Shown piece by piece: positions 1-12,000 of a stretch of 64,000 bases of DNA; within the stretch, counting starts at the first letter, position 1, and each line of letters starts with the position of its first letter. Both the position numbers and the translations under genes were made by a program. The DNA is taken from the NCBI GenBank assembly GCA_013420905.1, contig JAAXNY010000009.1, positions 3,286,001 through 3,350,000 of the forward strand. Direction: 5' to 3'. The notes below the pieces were generated by a model. It was not told the DNA's origin. It saw only the letters and a program-made list of their open reading frames with translations, and did no database searches. Source of the DNA: Collybia mongolica (taxonomy: Eukaryota; Basidiomycota; Agaricomycetes; Agaricales; Clitocybaceae).

Positions 1-736
1 AAAGTGACATCTTCCAGCCAATATCATTCACCAATGCTCACAACCTCATCCCCACCCGAAAACATCCGACGTTGGAATGACTCTCGGGATGTGTGGTCAA
101 TGGTGTATATTCTTACTTATCGTCGCATAATTCCTCAATCAACATCATTACAGATCACGCATCGATTTACTTCAATAGTTTATCCACACTTGCTGTTAGT
201 TTTGGGCTGGTGTCCATGGTGAAGATTGAGGATTCGAAAGCTAGGAAGGGAGCTAGAAAGGGATGCTAGTCGCACACTGCAAGGAATTGAAACATTCAAG
301 GAGACTAGGCATCGTACGACTTCAAATAAATGTATTGTATTGCCCCATCAGGATGGCATATAGAGAACATGATATAGAATTACCGTTCCAGAGATTGCCA
401 ACCAGTCGACGCCCGAGATAGCCATACTGCAGAGATAAATGTCTGATTCTGTCTCATACAGAGTGTGGACCGCTGTAAGAACGGCACACGAGAGAACTCG
501 AGATGGTGCAGGCGAATTCATGAATCATGTCAAGGCAGCTTGGAGGATCGGATCAACTTCGGGCAAGCGAGCTCAATCTACACGTGACGCACCGCCTCAG
601 TCTGATGATCTTCCGTTTCGATTCCTGCACTACACTCCATCCTATCGTTTTTGCATAACGAGTACATCTTTGGCCAGCTTCTGATCTATAGAGTTTACGC
701 TGAATTTCTCTCTCCAGGTCACATCCACTCAACAAC
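1..736. other. 5' flank of the GTPase gene, no clear gene
   Basis: No recognisable domain, RNA gene or repeat is visible. The start codon at 737 sits in a CAACAACATG context. A pyrimidine-rich CTCTCTCCAG at about 709-718 could be the acceptor of a 5'-UTR intron. The only notable reading frame is the short one at 439-684. Confidence 0.4.
439..684 (+). CDS. small hypothetical ORF upstream of GTPase
   Basis: This is an 81-codon ATG-to-TGA frame ending 52 nt before the GTPase start. I recognise no domain, signal peptide or membrane segment. The first 50 residues are fairly polar (R, H, E, D) and protein-like, while the last 25 look like untranslated sequence. It could be a short gene, an alternative 5' exon of the GTPase, an upstream ORF in its leader, or chance. 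Transcript evidence would decide. Confidence 0.2.
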   Translation: MSDSVSYRVWTAVRTAHERTRDGAGEFMNHVKAAWRIGSTSGKRAQSTRDAPPQSDDLPFRFLHYTPSYRFCITSTSLASF

Positions 737-3700
737 ATGTCTACAGTTCAGTCAGGTCAATCCTCCCAGGATACATATGCGATGGAAGAGAGACGCGCAG
801 AATTAGAAAAGAGGGCAGGGCGCTTCCGGATCCTTATCGTAGGAAGGGCCAATGCCGGGAAAACAACGATCCTGAAGAAGATCTGCGACACAACTGAAGA
901 GCCCGAGATTTACAATATTCATGGAAAAAAGGTATTTCAATGGTATTGGGTTTGATCAATATTTATAATCGGCTGAAAATCCGTTCAGATCGATACCTCA
1001 AACATTGAGCCATCTAAGCTTGTAAGTTGGTTATTGTATAGCATGCTACTGTTACTTATCACTATCTAGCGTGGAATTCACAACATCGAAAACGAGATGA
1101 TCTTTCGAAGCAACCCTGGATTTATTTTCCATGATTCGCGCGGGTTCGAAGCTGGTGGCATTGATGAGTTGGAGAAAGTGAAAATGTTTGTATCTGAACA
1201 TTCGAAGAAAGAGAAATTCATGGACCAGGTCCATGTTATCTGGTATGTTTATTAAACAAAATCTTTATTAGATTTGATTCATTACATTTTGAAGGTACTG
1301 CATTCCCATGAATGACTCCCGACCAGTTACACATGCAGAGGTTCAGTTCTTCTCTAAATCTGGTACTGGAAAAGGTATGGTCAGAAGGTGTACACGAACA
1401 TATATTAATATCATGTCTAGTTCCAGTCATTGTTGTATTTACCAAGTGTGAGGCACTGGAGCTTAAAGCAATCGAGATTCTGCAGGAAGAGAAGAACCTT
1501 ACTTATGGAGAAGCAGTGAATGGAGCAGCAGAGTATGCCAAAGAACATTTCTGGAACACTCACCTGGATTTGGAGGAGTATAAATACAAACCAGCAGGGC
1601 ATGTCTACTTGCAAGGTACATAAAAATTGATCTGAAACATGTTTAAAGAAATTTAACTTACATTTTAGAACTGGACAAACCTAGTGTGAACTGTGAACAT
1701 CTGGTAGAATGCACTGCTACTGTGCTTGATGGTAATAGACTCCAGGCAATATTTGTCTCCACCCAGCAAAATAGCCTGGAGTTGCAAATTAAATATTCTG
1801 CAAGGTATAGTATGATGGAGCAGGCTGAACACAAGTTCACTGACAATGCTTCTAACAGAGACATTGTTCAAATGTGTTTTGATGGAAGAACCAAAACCTG
1901 GGGCACACAACAAGATAAAGAAGCATTCATGTATGCTATGTTAAAGAAAATAATGGGTTATTTCCCATATTGGGTAGTAAGTGGTTACTTTGTTGTTTTC
2001 TACTGCCATATATAACTGGATTTACAGAGTGAAATGGCTTATGATAAACTGATTGTGCAAGGGTGACTTAAACAATATTGATAGATTGTAAGTCATTTGT
2101 TTGATAACTCTATTTCAAGTCATTACTTTATGGGATAAAAACTTCAGGTTGTAAGTGCTATTTTGTACTATATACAAACCATACCTCCTACTTTGAGCTG
2201 CTGTTAAATGGGCTTTCAGAAAGTAAGTAGCCATACATCTGCATCCATGTTGGTGCTGATGCCATGTCCGACATTGTTCAATCTCCCTCCAGCGGGTAAG
2301 TGGCTGTGCATCCATGCATCCATGTTGGTGCTCATTCCATATCTGACATTGTTCAATTTTCCTCCAGATGGTAAGTGACTGTGCATTGATGCATCCACAT
2401 TGGTGCTCATTCCATGTCTGATATCATTTCAATCTCCTTCCAGCAGGTAAGTGGCTGTGCATCCATGCCTCCACATTGGTGCTCATTCCATGTCTGATAT
2501 CATTTCAATCTCCTTCCAGCAGGTAAGTGGCTGTGCATCCATGCCTCCATGTTGGTGCTCATTCCATGTCTGATATTGTTCAATTTCCCTCCAGCGGGTA
2601 AGTGGCTGTGCATCCATGCATCCACATTGGTGCTTATTCCATGTCTGGCATTGTTCAATCTCCCTCCAGCGGGTAAGTGGCTGTGCATCCATGCATCCAC
2701 ATTGGTGCTTATTCCATATCTGACATTGTTCAATTTTCCTCCAGATGGTAAGTGGCTGTGCATTGATGCATCTGTATTGGTGCTCATTCCATGTCTGACA
2801 TTGTTCAATGTCCCTCCAGGAGGTAAGTGGCTGTGCATCCATGCCTCCATGTCTGATATTGTTCAATCTCCCTCCAGTTGGTAAGTGGCTGTGCATCCAT
2901 GCATCCATGTTGGTGCTCATTCCATGTCTGATATCAATCAATCTCCCTCCAGCAGGTAAGTGGCTGTGCATTGATGCATCTGTGTTGGTGCTGATTCCAT
3001 GTCTGACATTGTTCAATTTCCCTCCAGGAGGTAAGTGGCTGTGCATTGATGCATTTGCATTGGTGCTGATGCCATGTCTGACATTGTTCAATGTCCCTCC
3101 AGGCAGTAAGTGGCTGTGCATCCATGCCTCCATGTCTGATATTGTTCAATCTCCCTCCAGTTGGTAAGTGGCTGTGCATCCATGCATCCATGTTGGTGCT
3201 CATTCCATGTCTGATATCATTCAATCTCCTTCCAGCGGGTAAGTGGCTGTGCATCCATGCCTCCATGTTGGTGCTCATTCCATGTCTGATATTGTTCAAT
3301 TTCCCTCCAGCGGGTAAGTGGCTGTGCATCCATGCATCCACATTGGTGCTTATTCCATGTCTGGCATTGTTCAAATCTCCCTCCAGGAGGTAAGTGGGTG
3401 TGCATTGATGCATCTGTGTTGGTGCTGATGCCATGTCTGACATTGTTCAATTTCCCTCCAGTGGGTAAGTGGGTGTGCATTGATGCATCTGTATTGGTGC
3501 TGATTCCATATCTGACATTGTTCAAATCTCCCTCCAGTGGGTAAGTGGCTGTGCATCCATGCATCCACACTGGTGCTGATTCCATACCTGTCATTGTTCA
3601 ATCTCCCTCCAGGAGGTCAAGTCTTTTGCTCTTTTACCTTCAGGTTTCTTCTCATTATTGGCTTCAGGTTGTAAGTCTCCCCTCAATTCAATATTCCAAT

Positions 3701-5509
3701 ACATTGGTTTATTTTTCTGTATGTATAATGATCTTGCCCTTAGGAAGTGAGTTCTATGTGTTTCTCTTTTCCTCTATCTGTTCTGACAGAGGCTTTTAAT
3801 TGCTCTTTTTTTTTTTAGTATGTATGTTTATATCCTTGTCCGACCTTACATTCATTCTTCTTACCACCTTTGTAGGATGTAAGCATATATTCCTCTCTGC
3901 AACTATATTTGATTTTTCCTGTATTCTTTCTAGCATGTCAGTATTTGTTGTCTTTTTCTAAAAATCACCTTTCAATAACCATTTCTCTAACCTTCTGCAG
4001 GAAGTAAGTCCATCTTCTTCTAGTCGTATCTTCATATTAATTCCCTCATACTTATCTCCAGAATGTAAGTACTTGTTCTTTTCCACTTCTAATTCTTATT
4101 TCACTTATATACTATGCAATCAAGATGCCCTCCAGAGATGTAAGCAACTTGGCTTTTCAGGATTTGCATTACATCTCTTAAATGACATCTCCTCTAGGTT
4201 GTATGTACCTATATCATATATGTTCAGACCTTGGTCTCACACAATCTGTTCTTGCTTTGAACTTGCCATCAGATTGTAAGTCCCCTTTATTATGAAGTGT
4301 GTTCCTTCTTATCCACTCTTATATCATTTCATTGCTTTAGCAAGTGTGTACCTCAGTCTTATGTCTAGACTGCACCTCATTCCATCTATAATGGTTCAAT
4401 GTCCCTCAGAAGGTGCAAATATGCTTTTTCCTATATTCTTTCAAGCTTATCATTGAACATCCTGCCTGGACATTCAGGATGTAAGCAGTTGTACTTGTCA
4501 TATTCTTAAAGCTCAACTGATTAGTTGTAATGATTATTGAATTTCTTCTAGGTTGTAAGTACCTGCCATCCTCTGTTTGTCCATTTTGCACTGAATACTC
4601 CTCTCTAGTTTGTAAGTGGCTCTACTACTACTTCAGCACCAATGTTTGATTTTTGTGCATAGAATGTAAATATTTTATTACATTTCTGCTTTAAAGATGA
4701 TTTATATTTGATCTCACATAAAAACAGAAAGTAAAGGTTTGCACACCTTCCAAATCCATCTACTTATAATATTTTCCCCCCAGTTTGTAAGCAATTGCCT
4801 CTCCTGTTTTTCCAGCTGCTACCATAATTGATAATCAAAATCAGACTGTAAGTCTTTGATTATAATACATTTCTTCTTCTGTCTTGATTCATATCCCTCA
4901 ATGATTAATACTTACATACTCTATGGATCTAGGCCACTGATGAGGAATCTATTACATTGGCTATCATCCAACTGGTAATGCTTTTTTTCTTTCAAATTTT
5001 ACTTAAATAATGATGACTACCCTCCAACCTTCAAGGCAGACACCCATGCACATCTTTCCAGAAACAATCAAACTATCCAACTTGGCAGTGGTGAGAAGTT
5101 ACTGTTACATCTGGTATTCTTGGAAAAATGATTGATGAAGATGGCTAGCCCTTATTATTATTGCTGAGCACTTGTTCTTTGTCTGGAGAAAAGCAAAAAA
5201 TATCTCTGCTAATGGGATCCTCTCCACAATTCTTCTATACCAGCAATCTGCCAATCAGTCCCTGGTTACTGGCAAGGTCCAGGAAGCTTTTGCTACATAC
5301 TTGGGTTTGATTTCTAAAGTTGATGGGTCAACTTGGAAGCAAATTACAGGTGCTCTGGTCAAAAGGTGTGGTGCATGGTCTGTAAATCAAAAAAAAAATT
5401 GACCTGGCCTCATATTTGCAGGGGGGCCCACAAAAAGGCCATAGAACAAGCCAAGGATACTCTCCAGAAGAAGATATATGCCATCATTTTGGGAAATCGG
5501 TTGGGTTAG
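737..5509 (+). CDS. P-loop GTPase with single-codon micro-exon array
   Basis: A spliced GTP-binding protein of the TRAFAC/MMR_HSR1-like kind that is abundant in Agaricomycetes. Predicted ordinary exons are 737-931, 989-1021, 1070-1242, 1295-1374, 1421-1615, 1669-1976 and 2028-2054. All introns are GT-AG and phases agree. Motifs: P-loop GRANAGKT at residues 36-43, switch-II DSRG at 98-101, base-recognition TKCE at 168-171. About forty micro-exons then follow (2148-4847), nearly all of exactly 3 nt. Ordinary exons resume at 4933-4974, 5036-5113, 5169-5365 and 5422-5509 (TAG). Every exon joins in phase if the single 4-nt micro-exon at 4136 is skipped, giving about 510 residues. The micro-exon part is rich in R, Q, E, L and W and looks helical. 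The donor after exon 7 (GTGCAA at 2055) and the acceptor at 5168 (GAG) are weak. The G domain is certain; the exact 3' model is inferred. The alternative is a gene ending at the TGA at 2064-2066, followed by non-coding repeats. Confidence 0.72.
2055..4932 (+). repeat. intron/micro-exon array (about 40 introns in series)
   Basis: From 2088 to 4932 the sequence parses as consecutive introns of 51-85 nt. Each starts GT (mostly GTAAGT/GTAAGC) and ends in a pyrimidine tract plus AG, and successive introns are separated by three nucleotides. Micro-exon positions include 2148, 2220, 2293, 2368, 2444, 2520, 2595, 2670, 2745, 2820, 2878, 2953, 3028, 3103, 3161, 3236, 3311, 3387, 3462, 3538, 3613, 3668, 3744, 3819, 3876, 3934, 4001, 4062, then 4136 (4 nt), 4198, 4273, 4341, 4410, 4478, 4552, 4609, 4663, 4728, 4784 and 4845. 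An extra ATT at 2085-2087 is possible, but the intron before it would be only 30 nt. Spacing is kept in the second half, where the introns no longer resemble each other. Confidence 0.8.
2223..3615 (+). repeat. 75-bp tandem repeat, each unit an intron plus one codon
   Basis: About 19 units of 75-76 bp (two shortened to 58 bp). Each starts GTAAGTGGCTGTGCAT and ends TTCAATCTCCCTCCAG followed by three variable bases. A branch-point-like CTGAC or CTGAT lies about 22 nt before the AG. The intron-like part is nearly invariant, while the final triplet varies (CGG, ATG, CAG, GAG, TTG, GCA, TGG). Long frames run through the repeat on both strands because it lacks stops in some phases; these are not genes. 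Confidence 0.9.
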
Positions 5510-6974
5510 TTTTTACAGATTATCTCTTTTGTATAATGGTTGAATTCAGCCTTTTTACATCAGACAAGACTGATTTTTGATCAGTGACTGAAAGAAATGA
5601 TCAACAAAGGCAGGCAGAAGTAAACAAAAGAAAGGTGAAATGAATAGGGAGGCTAGGTTTTGGTTAGATATGCAAAGAGATTTGTGGATATATATAATTC
5701 CATTGGAAGTGCACAGTGGTAGGAATAATAAAAAAGAAGCAGACTGTAGTGACCTAAAGAGATTGAGCTTGATACCACATAATATTGGTAGAGCCAACTT
5801 GGCACTATGTCAGAACAACTCCAGTGGTGAGATCAGGCATTATTATGTATGATCAGGCAGTTCCAGACAGGCTAGATTTTGGACCCTGATTAGGAGAGAG
5901 TTGTCTGATCAGGAAGGTCATAGCTAGGCAGTCCATTCCTGTTCGGGCTAGAAAACTCAGGGTTGCCCACAGTACAGCCGTCCGACCCTTAATGGAGACT
6001 ATCTCTATACTCATGAAGTTTTGATATGATACAGTGGATATGAAGATGGCAGAAGGCAAGGTAGATAGCATGGACATTAGTCCAGTGACTGGTGATGCTT
6101 TGCCACAAAGTAATGATGGGGATGGTTCCAAGATGTTTTGAAGTAGGTTGCATGTTCTCACATGCTCTGCTGGTATTGCAATACTCATGGGAAATATCAG
6201 TGACTCAGGCCTAGACCCACTCAGAGTTCCAGCAATGAAAATTAGATGTTTATATCAAAGTGTACACCTTGTAGGTTGACTAATTTACTATTGACCTCAT
6301 GTGATGCTGACATTATATTGGTGAATCTAGAGCCCTCATAATTCTCAAGTAATAATTCCATATAATTGATGGCTTCCGACATCAAACAGTATCAAGGATG
6401 AGAGGATGACCAATTTATGCCGTAACACTTCCAAGTGTATCCTCAGGGCTCTACAGTCCTCTCATCATGATTCATATAATTTTACTCCACTATTATGAAG
6501 GTGCTCAAGATCTTGAGAATTTTAGTGTGGAATCAGAGAGAAGGGGAACATGTAAACTCCAGAAGATACCTGATCAATCTATCATTTGCTATACACAAAT
6601 GAAGCAGTGATAAAATTGAATATATTGACCTGGCTAGCAATGACTGGGCCATATCAAACATTCCCAGAATTAGATGTGGGTTCTAAGGGTCTATGATGTG
6701 AGAAGGGATAGAGGAGAAGAATCAAGGTCAGAGGTCCATCATAACATAGGTGACATCAAAGGTGCGAGTCAAGGAAGAGCACTCTTCCTGACCCCTCTTG
6801 TGAGGCACACATGCTCTCAGGGTCTCCAAACCCCTATGGCCCACAGAACCAAGGAGTAATAGGGAAAAAGGGGGGAAGTAAAGAGGTGAAGTTCAATGTC
6901 ATTCATATGCAAAAATCCAAGAGAAGATTGAGATAATTGAGGGAGATGCAGATGTTCTAGAATGGAACTAAGTT
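5510..6974. other. intergenic region with decayed coding-like remnants
   Basis: No intact gene is visible. On the plus strand around 5850-6130 there are short stop-interrupted protein-like stretches that may be a relic gene, but I cannot name a family. The rest is AT-rich with no repeat or RNA gene that I recognise. Confidence 0.4.
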
Positions 6975-7248
6975 TATGAGTCCTTATGTTTACATAAGTA
7001 ACTCATTCATCATCCTGGGTTTGTGGGGAAAATTCAGCATACCCAACAAGATCCAGTGTTGTTTTTCCCACGGTTAGTAAGTTTGAAGTGTTCCGAGATT
7101 TCATTAGAACATGATCAGTAAACATTTTGAAGTACATCAGTAACACTTTGTAGTCGTGGAAATATTTTTCTAACTGTGGGAATCAAAATTAGCTGACGTG
7201 CGGATTTCGAGCAAAAAGGCAACTGCTTACATGGGCTGCATTTAATAA
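6975..7248. repeat. outer left inverted arm, distal part
   Basis: It is the reverse complement, with scattered C/T differences, of 36588-36743 and 38031-38188 on the right. The arm is split on this side by the hAT transposon at 7256 and on the right by a TIR element at 36746-38028. Confidence 0.75.
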
Positions 7249-7879
7249 TATAAATTAGTGTTGCCGGAAGCTCGGCTCGAGCTGAACGAACCGGTGGGCT
7301 GGGCTGCCAATTTGGGCTGGCTGAGCTTGAAATTCAGGGCGGCTCACGTGGCTGGGCGGCTAAAAGCTTGGCAGCTGATGGGCGGCTGATGGGCGGCTTG
7401 AGCCAATGCTGTGAATCCGAATCAGGTAAGAAATCAAAGACAGCCTTATCTCAACATCCACGACTTTCCCCGGCCTCCAACAGACACCAGGACCCTCCTT
7501 GGGGGTATGAGAGTGTACTGGATCTCTCATTGCACCCCATTTGCCTCAAATGCTGAGTGGAGGGGTTGGCAAGTAGGTGAGTGGCCTATTAATTGATTAT
7601 CTTGACATATAACTGATAAGGGGATCCTAGGTTCAAAAGGTGCACCACGAGGTGTGCCTAGGAGCGGAGGAGACAGGAAAGAGGAGGATAGGAAGGGACG
7701 AGAGCAGCTGGAACTCTCGTCCATCTCTTTTCTCGTTTGCAGTGCACCTCAGGCGTCACTGCCATCGCGATCACCTTCCCACCACCTTCCTAACGTCTTC
7801 CTTCCATCCAGACAGTGTCCATGGTCCTCTAATGTCCCTTTGGATGGCCCAGTGAGTAGCTGTGAGCAGAATGGGAGCC

Positions 7880-8850
7880 CTGGCAGCTCTCGTTCCTCTT
7901 TTTTTGCCGTTTGCAGTGCAATTCCTGCCCCCTCACCTTCACCCTCACTCCACCCCATCCGTCGCCTCTTGTTTCTATCCAAACACCATCCCCAGTGACC
8001 CACCACTGTCTTGAATGCCCCAGCAAGCGGAACAAGAGCCCCAGCGGCTCTCGTTCCTCTGTTTTTATCTTTTGCAGCGCATTTACCGCCCCCTTGCCTT
8101 CACCCTCACTCCACCCCATCCATCGCCTCTCGGTTTGATCCAAACATCATCCATGGTGACCCACCACTGTCTTGGACACCTCAGCAAGCGGAACAAGAGC
8201 CCCAGCGGCTCTTGTTCCCCTGTTTTTCTCTTTTGCAGCACATTTCCCGCCCCCTCGCCTTCACCCTCACTTCACCCCATCCATCGCCTCTTGTTTCCAT
8301 CCAAACATCATCCACAGTGACCCACTGCCGTCTTGGATGCCTCAGCAAGCGGAACGAGAGCCCCAGCAGCTCTTGTTCCCCTGTTTTTCTCTTTTGCAGC
8401 ACATTTCCTGCCCCCTCGCCTTCACCCTCACTCCACCCCATCTGTCGCCTCTTGTTTCCATCCAAACATCATCCACAGTGACCCACCGCCGTCTTGGACG
8501 CCTCAGCAAGCGGAACGAGAACCCCAGCGGCTCTCATTCCTCCGTTTTTATCTTTTGCAGCGCATTTCCCGCCCCCTCACCTTCACCCTCACTCCACCCC
8601 ATCCGTTGCCTCTTGTTTCCATCCAAACACCATCCACGGTGACCCACCACCATCTTGGATGCCTCAGCAAGCGGAACAAGAGCCCCAGCAGCTCTCGTTC
8701 ACCCGTTTTTCTCATTTGGAGTGCATTTCATGCCCCATCACCCTCACCCTCACTCACCCTCTTCCATCCCCTCTCATTTCCATCCAAACATGATCCACGT
8801 CGCCCCACTGCCGTCCTGAATGCCCTGCGTGAGTGGAACAAGGGTTCTAG
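7880..8850 (+). repeat. 161-bp subterminal tandem repeat, about six units
   Basis: The phrase CCCCAGCGGCTCT recurs at about 8040, 8200, 8361, 8522 and 8683, giving a 160-161 bp period, with degenerate first and last copies. All three forward frames stay open, which yields long serine/proline/histidine-rich translations that are not genes. It lies inside the left end of the hAT element. Confidence 0.9.
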
Positions 8851-9063
8851 TCCTTGTTTCCTCTCTTTCACCTTTCGTCTCTAACGTGTTTGTTCTTATA
8901 TGTTATCGTAACGTACCCTTTCTATAAGTATTGCTGGTCTCCTGTTCCATCTACCTCTCCCCTTGACCAGCATATTTCTCAGTATAACAAGCTCAACAAT
9001 ACATTCAGTTTGCATGGGTTCCAAGCATGATAAACAACAATTGCATAGAGTATTGTAGACCCT

Positions 9064-12000
9064 TCAGTCATCATCATCATCATCACTATCCTCACTCGTC
9101 TCGCTATCCTCACTCTCATCACTATCCTCACTTTCTGTATTGTCCTCATCTTCCCAATCATCATCATCCTCCTCCTCCTCCACGCTCATGTTTTTGATGT
9201 AAGAATACATATTGGTGGGAATTGCATCCTTCTGCATGGCTTCAATCTCACTAAGTTCTTGTGCCCAGCTCAGGCCCTCTGTAAAATTTAGTGAATTTCT
9301 TCTGAGGGCATACTTTAACATCTGGAGTTTCTCCATCAATGCAGGTTTGATCTGACGGCGTCAAGGTGCCATTGTTTCTTTTCCAGATGAGAAAACTCGT
9401 TCGCAAGGGACACTTGATGCCTGAATTGGTATAACATTCATGGCCACTGGAAACAATTTTGGGTAGTGTTCCTGTGAATTCTGTAAAAATCATTAATCCC
9501 TCGAGTTTATACCATTGGATAGTGAAACAATATACCTGCCAAAATTGCAAAGCTGAAACTTCTGACACTGGATCTGACAAATATTGATCAACTTCAGCCT
9601 CGACTGTGTGCTCCCGAGCAGGGATCTGATGCTGATTCAATCCCAGACTATCATGCGAGGACTGTGGTTTGTGCTGAGCTTGTGCACCTGGAACAGGATT
9701 TGGAGGTGGAGTAGATGCAGAGGACTCATGAGATTTGACCTATAGTCAGTAAATTGTTACCAGGGATACGAAGATATTGTTATTCAAATACTTACAGCAT
9801 CAACCAATTTCTTTTTTGCATGCTCATACTTCCACACACTATCTTGGTATGGGTTGAGTTTAAATCGAGGATCCAAGGCTATAAAAGAACACATGCTTGA
9901 ATGTGGCATATATATCAAGAAGAGATGACATACCCATTGCAATGGTATATGCTGGAACATTGTCAAGATCCATGGAGTATTCTTGCAATTTGTCGAGTCC
10001 AGGTTCGATAACCCTGGCAAATCACATGTTGTCTTCTCCAAGTTCCTGCCATCTCTGCATGAAGGCTGAAAAGGCAAAGATGGTATAACAAAGAGTTGGA
10101 GTAGCTTCAGCACCAAGAATATCCTGGAACGCATGAGGAACCTAGTCAGCAATATGAGTGCTATAATTCTGAATAGTAGAATGAAGCAATACTTGAAGAA
10201 TTTCTTTATAATCTTCTAACAGACCCCACTCCTCATCTGTGAGTTGATACTTCTCAAGATTCAGATCATTTGAAGTTGTTGTAATTTCTACAACAGCCTA
10301 AATACAGTCAGTTTTGAGAAATACAAGAAAAAATCTAATTTGTACCTCCTTCAACAACAATACATGCTCAATCATAAGCAATGTTGATGACCAGCGTGTG
10401 ACAACATCACAGAGGAGTTAAAGTTCTAATTCACATGTATTTTTTGCAATTTCAGCAAACTGATCCTTCTTGATACTGCTGTTGCAAATCTACTATGATG
10501 TCAGGAATATGATAATTTTGGGACTGATTTAGAACATACAGCAGTAACCATACTTCGAACAAGGGCGATGCAATCTCTATTGAATGCATGATCAGGATTG
10601 TAGTCCTCATAACCAACCTGTGTTTCATCAATGTACTTGAGTTCTGTAAGAATGCCAAGCACTGCCTTGCAAGCAAGGTTGACGATATGAGGAAAACATC
10701 TGATAGAATCATTATAGTAGCTGGCAATAAGCTAAAATAAGATGCAAATACCGTATTCGTTGCTCAACACGATGAAATCGAATCTTTTGCTGTCCAAGAA
10801 GACGTTCCAAATTTTCCAACATGGTGTCATTATTGCTTGCATTATCACATGTGATCCAACCAATCTAAAGATGGTTTATATCAGAATTAATGTCCAAAAG
10901 ATAAATAAAATGTAAACTTTATGCGTGATCTTGAGACAATCAATAATAAACAAAAAACAATTGGCTAGATGACTTCCATTGTGTCGTCCAGGGATTTTGT
11001 GAAAGCCGACAAGATCAGATCTGAGCTTGAGTTGTTGGCTTCCATCAGTTGCAATGGTGCCTTGAATCCAATGAGCCGTAACAGCCATAAATGATGTCTG
11101 ATTTGGATCAGTCCAATTATTGGTGGTGAAGGAAATTTTCCCAACAGATTGCTAATTGACAAATTAATAATAGCATAAAAAATCGTGTACTGTATCACAC
11201 CTTAAGCTCTTCTTCCAGCTGTTGGAGATGTTCTTCCTGCATTTTATCAATCTGTTCACGAATTTTAGTGCACCCAGGGATATCAGACTCCTTCAAGTCT
11301 TTGCAAAGCATCAAAAAAATCCTCTTCAGATGTGGAGATCTGACAATATTAATTGGCTAAGAAAAAAAATAAATGTAATACTTGAAAGCTGATTGTTTAC
11401 AAACCTGATCATCACCTACAATAAACTCTGCAAGTGCATCAGCAAAGGCCTCCTTGGAATACTCTGGACACTTGGCCTCCAATTCAGTAGGAGCAGGCAA
11501 CTTTTGAAATTTGCAAACAGCAAGCTTGGCATCAGCACCACAGATTGGAATCTTGAGATCGTCACAAGCTTTTGTCCAGTTGGCAATATGGTACTTGTAC
11601 AGATGTCGATGGGCATTAGTTATACCAGTGCCCTTTCCAAAGCTGACAACTTGGTGTTTGTGATTTGCTTCATACTCCTTTCTAAATACAAATAAATACG
11701 GAAAATAACAGAGATTGGAAATAGAATTCAACGTACTTGCAAAATAAACAGTGTTTTCTTCCATCTGCTTGAGGCTCCATGAACATCCAAACATCTGAAA
11801 CCTTCTTTGATTTATGTTTGAGAGGAGAAGGAGCCTTCCGACCAGGTCTACCATGAAGTGGGCCTGTGGTTTGAGTGAGACGAGCATGAGCAGGTGATGG
11901 AGATGATGGATCATGAAGGCTGAGCCGTTGAAGCAACTGCTCAGGCTCATCCAATTCAGACTCTGGTGCAGTTGCAAATACGGAAGATCTCGCAGTCGCA

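Noticed and set aside
2063..2066. TGA at 2064-2066 as the true end of the GTPase
   Set aside because: Possible, but a phased donor at 2055 and the in-phase array and C-terminal exons make a longer gene more likely; kept as the alternative model.
2483..3133. A 216-codon His/Trp/Asn-rich repetitive protein on the minus strand
   Set aside because: It is a read-through of the 75-bp intron-like repeat; all six frames give similar repetitive products and the splice-signal reading explains the sequence better.
2223..3615. CRISPR-like array
   Set aside because: Units are 75 bp with 3-nt spacers, in a eukaryotic gene, and each unit has splice signals.
8011..8884. Serine/proline/histidine-rich proteins over 150 residues in several frames
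   Set aside because: They are translations of the 161-bp tandem repeat, overlapping in all frames, without start context or domains.
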